In this document: positions 15,185 to 19,671 of the stretch, piece by piece
Position numbering within the stretch: position 1 is the first letter of the stretch
How the letters are laid out: every line of letters starts with the position of its first letter
Origin: JAQUGA01 sp964521105
GTDB taxonomy: Bacteria > Bacteroidota > Bacteroidia > Bacteroidales > WCHB1-69
Assembly (NCBI GenBank): GCA_964521105.1
Contig: CAZFPO010000047.1
Span: 1-19,671, forward strand
Direction: 5' to 3'
Length of the DNA stretch: 19,671 nucleotides
The notes under the pieces: generated by a model
Database searches by the model: none
What the model was told of the DNA's origin: nothing
What the model saw: only the letters and a program-made list of their open reading frames with translations
Position numbers and translations under genes: made by a program

Positions 15185-16471
15185 ATGAAAAAAATAAGTA
15201 CAATAAAAATGATGATGGTCTTTGTAATAGGACTATCCATTGCAATAAGCGGATGTGTAAAAGATGATTTTGACAAACCACCTTTTAATATCCCTGAATT
15301 TACATTACCTGCAGGTGCACAACTTTTGACAATTGCCGACTTAAAAACAAGACACACTGCCATGGGTCAATTAGACAGCATTACCGATAATGTTTACATT
15401 TCGGGGATTATTATTGGCAATGACGAATCTGGCAACATCTACAAATCATTAATGATACAAGATGCAACGGGTGGTATTGAATTAAAACTTAATAAAACTA
15501 GCTTGTTTAATGAATATAAAGTTGGACAAAGATTATATGTAAAACTTCAAAACTTAGTTTTGGGTGATTACAATCAACTTATTCAATTAGGCGGAGTTTA
15601 TAATGGCGGAATTGGTCAATTATCAGAAGCTGTTTTTGTAAATCATTTATTTAAAGACAGCTTACCAGGCGTTCCTCCAACACCAAGAAAAATATTCTCA
15701 TACACCGAGCTTGTTCCAGATTTTGTTTCAACTTTGGTGCGTTTCGACTCTGTAGAATTTGTTGAAGCAGGACAACCCTATGTTGCACAAGGAGAAGACA
15801 ACACAAACCGTACATTAAAAATTTCTGGCGGAACTTTAACCGTTCGTAACAGCAAATATTCCAATTTTGCAACACAACTCATGCCTACTGGCAAAGGAAC
15901 TGTTATTGGAATTTTAAGCATTTATAATGGCACTTACCAGCTTACTTTACGTCAAAAATCGGATATATTTGGATTTGTTCCACCTCCTCCAGTTTTACTA
16001 GAACAAGTATTTACTACCGACCCAATGACAACAATGAACTGGACCACTCAAAATGTTTTAGGTGATCAAGTTTGGGGATATGATGCTGCTAATTTATACG
16101 TTAAAATGACTGGATATGCTGGTGGAAATGTTGCAAACGAAGATTGGCTTATTTCACCAACAATTAATATGTCAAACTCTGCTAATCCTTCCATTAGCTT
16201 TACTCATGCTGCAAAATTTGGCACTCCTGCTACTGATTTGAAAGTAATGGCATCGTTCGATTTTGATGGCTCTAATTTTGCTCAAGCTACTTGGTACGAA
16301 TTATCCGTTCCAAACATGCCTGATGGCTCAAATTGGACATTCATCGAATCAGGAATTGTTGTTTTACCTGCTCTTTTTGCAAATCAAGAAAATGTTCACA
16401 TTGCATTCAAATATACAAGCACCACTTCAAGTGCAAGTACTTGGGAAATAAAAGGTGTTAAAGTATACTAA
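15185..16471 (+). CDS. DUF5689 / choice-of-anchor-J lipoprotein, putative partner of the receptor
   Basis: The 428-residue protein has a lipoprotein signal (LSIAISGC, Cys24). The N-terminal half (about 45-270) carries the DUF5689 signature: ISGIIIGNDESGNIYKSLMI (72-91) followed by QDATGGIELKL, then GQRLYVK. This is an OB-fold-like module known mainly from Bacteroidota surface proteins. The C-terminal part (about 275-428) is a choice-of-anchor J/DUF5017-like beta-sandwich (EDWLISPTINMSN, then SISFTHAAKFG and a terminal WEIKGVKVY). It probably sits on the cell surface and hands substrate to the TonB-dependent receptor encoded 26 bp upstream, filling the place of SusD (inference). It is the last gene of the unit, closed by the terminator at 16491-16524. 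Confidence 0.82.
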   Translation: MKKISTIKMMMVFVIGLSIAISGCVKDDFDKPPFNIPEFTLPAGAQLLTIADLKTRHTAMGQLDSITDNVYISGIIIGNDESGNIYKSLMIQDATGGIELKLNKTSLFNEYKVGQRLYVKLQNLVLGDYNQLIQLGGVYNGGIGQLSEAVFVNHLFKDSLPGVPPTPRKIFSYTELVPDFVSTLVRFDSVEFVEAGQPYVAQGEDNTNRTLKISGGTLTVRNSKYSNFATQLMPTGKGTVIGILSIYNGTYQLTLRQKSDIFGFVPPPPVLLEQVFTTDPMTTMNWTTQNVLGDQVWGYDAANLYVKMTGYAGGNVANEDWLISPTINMSNSANPSISFTHAAKFGTPATDLKVMASFDFDGSNFAQATWYELSVPNMPDGSNWTFIESGIVVLPALFANQENVHIAFKYTSTTSSASTWEIKGVKVY

Positions 16472-16490
16472 AAACTAATTTCTGAAATAA

Positions 16491-16524
16491 AAAAGCCTTC
16501 AACAAAATTGAAGGTTTTTTTTTT
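16491..16524 (+). terminator. Intrinsic terminator after the DUF5689 gene
   Basis: Stem CCTTCAA (16496-16502) with TTGAAGG (16508-16514), a 5-base loop, and a run of ten T. It starts 19 bp after the stop codon of the receptor/lipoprotein unit. Confidence 0.85.
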
Positions 16525-16643
16525 GCGGGGCTTTACGGCTATCACGATAACTTTAGATGTAGGTATTTTTCGCACATTTATTGTTTTTATGGTAGTGTTT
16601 AAAAAAGTGTGTATTTCAGCATTTCAAATCGACAACATCTATC

Positions 16644-16698
16644 AAAAAAAAACTTAATTATGGTGGTTTCGAGAATACTCAACCACCATAATTAAGTT
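16644..16698 (-). terminator. Long hairpin terminator after pepD
   Basis: A perfect 18-bp inverted repeat (16651-16668, starting AACTTAATTATGG, and 16681-16698) with a 12-base loop is followed on the minus strand by nine T. It lies 21 bp after the pepD stop. The stem is AT-rich apart from a central GGTGG and longer than most terminators. The 119 bp between it and the plus-strand terminator (16525-16643) hold nothing I can identify. Confidence 0.75.
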
Positions 16699-16719
16699 GT
16701 ATTAAATGCAAAATATTAA

Positions 16720-18183
16720 TTATTTAGTAGGGATATTCTTTAGTGTTTCAACTAAATATTCCCAAAATAATTGAACGGTTTCGATGTTTACTTTTTCGGC
16801 TGGGGAATGTGGATAGCGGATTGTTGGACCAAACGAAATCATGTCCCAATTTGGGTAAATATTACCTAATAAACCACATTCTAAACCAGCGTGAATGGCT
16901 TTAATTTCGGGTTTTTTACCGGTCATTTTTTCAAAAACGCCAAGCATTGTTTTTAGAATTGGTGAATTTGGATTTGGTTTCCATCCGGGATAGCCCCCAT
17001 CAAATTCAACTTTTGCACCAGCCATATCAAAAACAGCTTTCATCATGTTTGCGAGGTCGTCTTTTGCACTGTCGACAGAGCTACGCATTAAGCAATTAAC
17101 AGTCATTTTGCCATTTGCCGATTTAATAATTGCTAAGTTACTTGATGTTTCAACCAAACCTGGCATTGCATCACTCATTCGTATTACTCCGTTTGGACAA
17201 GCATAAACAGCTTTAATAAAATTATCAGCCGTGTTTTTATCTATAACTTTTGCAGGCATGTTTGCAGGTTCAACCTTCATTTTCATGTCGGGTTCAGTTT
17301 CGGATAATTCGGCAGAAATAATGTCGAAAAGTCCAATTACTGTTTGTTTAATTTCTTCCGAAGAGCCTTTTGGAGCTACAATAGTTGCAAAAGCTTCACG
17401 AGGAATAGCGTTGCGTAAACTTCCGCCTTCGATTTCGGCTAAACGAATATCCAATTTTTTTTGTAATTCGGTAAGAACGCGAACGATGATTTTGTTGGCA
17501 TTGCCTCTTCCAAGTACGATGTCCATGCCCGAGTGTCCACCATTTAATCCGGTAACGCTAATTTTATATGCTTCCATGTTAGCAGGTACGACTTCTTCTT
17601 TATAATTGAAAGAATACGTGCCATCAAGTCCGCCGGCACAACCAACATATAATTCGCCATAATCTTCGGAATCGAGATTTAAAAGAATGTCGCCTTTTAA
17701 AACATTTCCGTCCAAACCAAACGCACCAGTCATTCCTGTTTCTTCGTCGGTAGTGATTAAAACTTCTACCGGACCATGAACCAAATCTTTTGATTGTAAA
17801 ACAGCCATACCGGCAGCCACACCAATACCATTGTCAGCACCAAGTGTTGTTCCATTAGCACGAACCCAGCCGTCTTCACCAATGATGGTTTCGATAGGAT
17901 CGGTTACGAAATTATGTTTTTTATCTGAGTTTTTTTGAGGAACCATGTCCATGTGTCCTTGAAGAACAACGCCTTTGCGGTTTTCCATACCTGGAGTAGC
18001 CGGTTTGCGAATAATTACGTTTCCAATACTGTCAACAATGGTTTCGAGATTGAGGCTTTTGCCATAATCGACAAAAAACTGACGTATTTTATCCTCATGC
18101 TTCGATGGATGAGGGATTTGTGTAATGGAATAAAAGTTTTCCCACAATAATGTAGGTTTTAAATTTTTGATTTCAGCTCCCAT
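16720..18183 (-). CDS. pepD: Aminoacyl-histidine dipeptidase / cytosol nonspecific dipeptidase (M20C)
   Basis: The 487-residue, signal-less metallopeptidase of the M20C family hydrolyses dipeptides, including Xaa-His, in the cytoplasm. Two-zinc site residues are visible: H77 and D79 (QGHMDMVPQ), bridging D117 (TLGADNGIG), the DEETG motif at 146-150 with the general base E147 and ligand E148, and H459 in the C-terminal PHSPAE. The dimerisation (lid) domain lies between about 200 and 390, with GLNGGHSGMDI at its start. Length matches E. coli PepD (485). It is flanked by its own terminator and by a divergent 177-bp region shared with the cvfB-like gene, in which TACATTTA (18220-18227, minus) is a one-mismatch -7 candidate. 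Confidence 0.95.
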   Translation of the reverse strand: MGAEIKNLKPTLLWENFYSITQIPHPSKHEDKIRQFFVDYGKSLNLETIVDSIGNVIIRKPATPGMENRKGVVLQGHMDMVPQKNSDKKHNFVTDPIETIIGEDGWVRANGTTLGADNGIGVAAGMAVLQSKDLVHGPVEVLITTDEETGMTGAFGLDGNVLKGDILLNLDSEDYGELYVGCAGGLDGTYSFNYKEEVVPANMEAYKISVTGLNGGHSGMDIVLGRGNANKIIVRVLTELQKKLDIRLAEIEGGSLRNAIPREAFATIVAPKGSSEEIKQTVIGLFDIISAELSETEPDMKMKVEPANMPAKVIDKNTADNFIKAVYACPNGVIRMSDAMPGLVETSSNLAIIKSANGKMTVNCLMRSSVDSAKDDLANMMKAVFDMAGAKVEFDGGYPGWKPNPNSPILKTMLGVFEKMTGKKPEIKAIHAGLECGLLGNIYPNWDMISFGPTIRYPHSPAEKVNIETVQLFWEYLVETLKNIPTK

Positions 18184-18341
18184 AATATTATAGATTAAGT
18201 TTAATTGATATTTTTTCGATAAATGTACAACTATTTTAAAAAGATGTTGAATTTTATTCTCTTAATAAATTAAAAAAATGAATTATTGAATGGATAAAAT
18301 CTATCATGAAAATGAATTCTTCATTACGTTCATAATTTGAG

Positions 18342-18349
18342 TATTTTTG
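18342..18349 (+). promoter_or_regulatory. -7 promoter box of the cvfB-rluA unit
   Basis: TATTTTTG matches TAnnTTTG 17 bp before the chosen ATG at 18367, implying a very short leader. No TTG is seen at the -33 position. Confidence 0.5.
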
Positions 18350-18366
18350 CATAAAATAATGTGTGT

Positions 18367-19200
18367 ATGCTTCAAATAGGAAAAATGAACCGATTAACAG
18401 TTGTTAAACTAGTTGATTTTGGTTTATATTTAGACGGATTGGATAAGGGCGAAATTCTTTTGCCTCAAAATGTAGTTCCCGAAGGTGTTCAAATTGGCGA
18501 TGATTTAGATGTTTTCATTTATACCGATTCTGAAGATCGAATCATTGCAACCACCGAACATCCATTTGCTAAAGTTGGTGAATTCGCTCTATTACGATGT
18601 GTGGATGTTACCAATATTGGAGCATTTTTAGATTGGGGTTTATATAAAGATTTATTTGTTCCATTCCGCGAACAGAAAATGAAAATGATTGCTGGAAGGT
18701 CGTATTTGGTTTATGTTTATCTGGATTTAGAAAGCGAACGCGTGGTTGCTTCCGCAAAAATTGACAAATATCTCGACCGTTCTATTCCAGAATATAATCC
18801 GGGAGATGAGGTGAATGTTATTGTTGCCGATTTAACTGATATTGGCTATAAAGTAATAGTTGAACATCAATTTTGGGGCGTTTTATACGAAAATGAAGTT
18901 TTTGCTCCACTGAATAAAGGCGAAAAATTGGTTGCTTATGTTAAAAAAGTGAGGGAAGATGATAAAATTGATTTAACACTACATCGTTACGGATATCGAA
19001 AAGTTGAAGACACCCTTGATTTAATTTTAACCCGACTTGAACAACAAGGTGGCGAAATTAAACTTTCAGACAAATCGAAACCCGAAGATATATATGAAGC
19101 CTTTGGTATTAGTAAAAAAACATTTAAACAGGCAATTGGGTCGCTATTTAAACAGCGAAAGATAGAAATTACCGAAAATAGCATCAAAATCAGAAAATAG
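18367..19200 (+). CDS. cvfB: CvfB-like S1 RNA-binding protein
   Basis: From ATG 18367 the protein has 277 residues (MLQIGKMNRLTVVK...). A GTG two codons earlier is possible, but the M-x-x-IGK opening fits family members. It has tandem S1-type OB folds (about 1-65, VDFGLYLDGLDKGEILLP; about 66-135, VTNIGAFLDWGLYKDLFVPF; a third to about 210) and a C-terminal winged helix (about 215-277, KPEDIYEAFGISKKTFKQAI). This is the YitL/CvfB architecture. CvfB of Staphylococcus aureus binds RNA and affects virulence gene expression; the role in Bacteroidota is unknown. The rluA-like gene follows 1 bp after the stop, so the two are probably translationally coupled. Confidence 0.85.
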   Translation: MLQIGKMNRLTVVKLVDFGLYLDGLDKGEILLPQNVVPEGVQIGDDLDVFIYTDSEDRIIATTEHPFAKVGEFALLRCVDVTNIGAFLDWGLYKDLFVPFREQKMKMIAGRSYLVYVYLDLESERVVASAKIDKYLDRSIPEYNPGDEVNVIVADLTDIGYKVIVEHQFWGVLYENEVFAPLNKGEKLVAYVKKVREDDKIDLTLHRYGYRKVEDTLDLILTRLEQQGGEIKLSDKSKPEDIYEAFGISKKTFKQAIGSLFKQRKIEITENSIKIRK

Positions 19201-19201
19201 A

Positions 19202-19671
19202 ATGAAAAACAAGAGAGCGTTCAACCCAGAAGATGCAAAAACGACCAATAAACGAATGAAATACTCGGTGATTGAAACGATTGAACTAATGCCATTTTTA
19301 CAAAAGTTATTTCCCGAAAAAAGTCGAACTGCTGTAAAATCATATTTAACTCACCGTCAGGTTTATGTTAACAATCAAATAATTACTCAGTTTAATTATT
19401 TATTGAAACCAGGTTTTGAGGTGTTGATTTCTGGTTCAAAAATTCCAACTACTACCAGCTTTACTGGAATGTCTATCGTGTATGAAGATGAATATATCAT
19501 CGTAATAGATAAAAATTCGGGATTACTCTCCATTGCTACTTCTAGTGAAAAAGAGATGACCGCATATAGTCAGTTGCGAAATTATGTAAAACAGTTGAAC
19601 GAAAATAATAAACTTTTTGTTTTACATCGCTTAGATAAGGAGACTTCGGGGGTGATGATGTTTGCAAAATC
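19202..19671 (+). CDS. RluA-family pseudouridine synthase, N-terminal part (cut by window edge)
   Basis: An ATG at 19202 opens a frame running to the window end (156 residues, no stop). The N-terminal third looks like an S4 RNA-binding domain (about 26-80, SRTAVKSYLTHRQVYVNNQI, then LLKPGFEVLI). Next comes the synthase start VYEDEYIIVIDKNSGLLS (93-110) and the catalytic motif HRLDKETSG (142-150, nucleophile D145). RluA enzymes convert uridine to pseudouridine in rRNA or tRNA; which site cannot be told from this fragment. It begins 1 bp after the cvfB-like stop. The C-terminal half of the catalytic domain lies outside the window. Confidence 0.92.
   Translation, partial: MKNKRAFNPEDAKTTNKRMKYSVIETIELMPFLQKLFPEKSRTAVKSYLTHRQVYVNNQIITQFNYLLKPGFEVLISGSKIPTTTSFTGMSIVYEDEYIIVIDKNSGLLSIATSSEKEMTAYSQLRNYVKQLNENNKLFVLHRLDKETSGVMMFAK

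Noticed and set aside
11147..16471. Type IX secretion sorting domains on the EEP or DUF5689 proteins
   Set aside because: The C-termini (DHFPVFIILARNPKN and EIKGVKVY) lack a CTD-like module; the anchor-J sandwich of the DUF5689 protein reaches the end of the chain.
16525..16643. tRNA or small RNA gene between the two terminators
   Set aside because: No cloverleaf, conserved loop sequences or promoter could be recognised.

Overview
The window is a chromosomal segment of a Bacteroidota bacterium, probably an unclassified AT-rich member. Several features point there. Promoters carry TAnnTTTG-type -7 boxes. There are many signal-peptide and lipobox proteins, a SusC-like TonB-dependent receptor with an N-terminal carboxypeptidase-regulatory-like domain, DUF5689 and DUF4296 proteins, a short archaeal/eukaryal-type ProRS, and a dihydroorotase with the motif DDQVHFRDPG. 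Most of the window is ordinary core genome. The parts worth attention are the left edge, a low-complexity surface lipoprotein, and a receptor/lipoprotein/nuclease neighbourhood in the middle.

Layout. 1-301: the N-terminal end of an IS30-type transposase runs off the left edge, next to a compact nested inverted repeat with a perfect 20-bp stem. 340-5272 (minus): a PBP4-like D-Ala-D-Ala carboxypeptidase; a strong terminator; a FadL/OmpP1-like outer-membrane barrel; and upstream of it a 601-residue Y/G/W-, N/T/P- and S-rich lipoprotein with internal DNA repeats and a canonical Shine-Dalgarno sequence. 5377-8084 (plus): proS, mazG and a small lipoprotein. 8053-12196 (minus): a tightly packed probable operon, read from right to left, of a secreted endonuclease/exonuclease/phosphatase (EEP) protein, a GT2 polyprenol-phosphate mannosyltransferase, a helical lipoprotein, dihydroorotase and a DUF4296 lipoprotein. 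The last gene overlaps the convergent small lipoprotein gene by 32 bp. 12465-16471 (plus): a TonB-dependent receptor and a DUF5689/choice-of-anchor-J lipoprotein, divergent from the EEP operon and closed by a terminator. 16720-18183 (minus): a PepD-type dipeptidase with its own hairpin terminator. 18367-19671 (plus): a CvfB-like S1 RNA-binding protein and the first part of an RluA-family pseudouridine synthase, cut by the window end.

How the genes may work together. Housekeeping functions include ProRS and RluA/CvfB in translation, MazG in nucleotide-pool sanitation, PyrC in pyrimidine synthesis, PepD in peptide turnover and PBP4 in the cell wall. The most suggestive grouping is the divergent pair of an exported EEP hydrolase on one side and a SusC-like receptor with an OB-fold-type (DUF5689) surface lipoprotein on the other, with no SusD present. 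My inference, not proven by the sequence, is an outer-membrane scavenging system for a phosphodiester or phosphoester substrate such as extracellular nucleic acid. No CRISPR array, tRNA, rRNA, prophage or classical defence system was found. No stretch longer than 300 bp lacks a gene.
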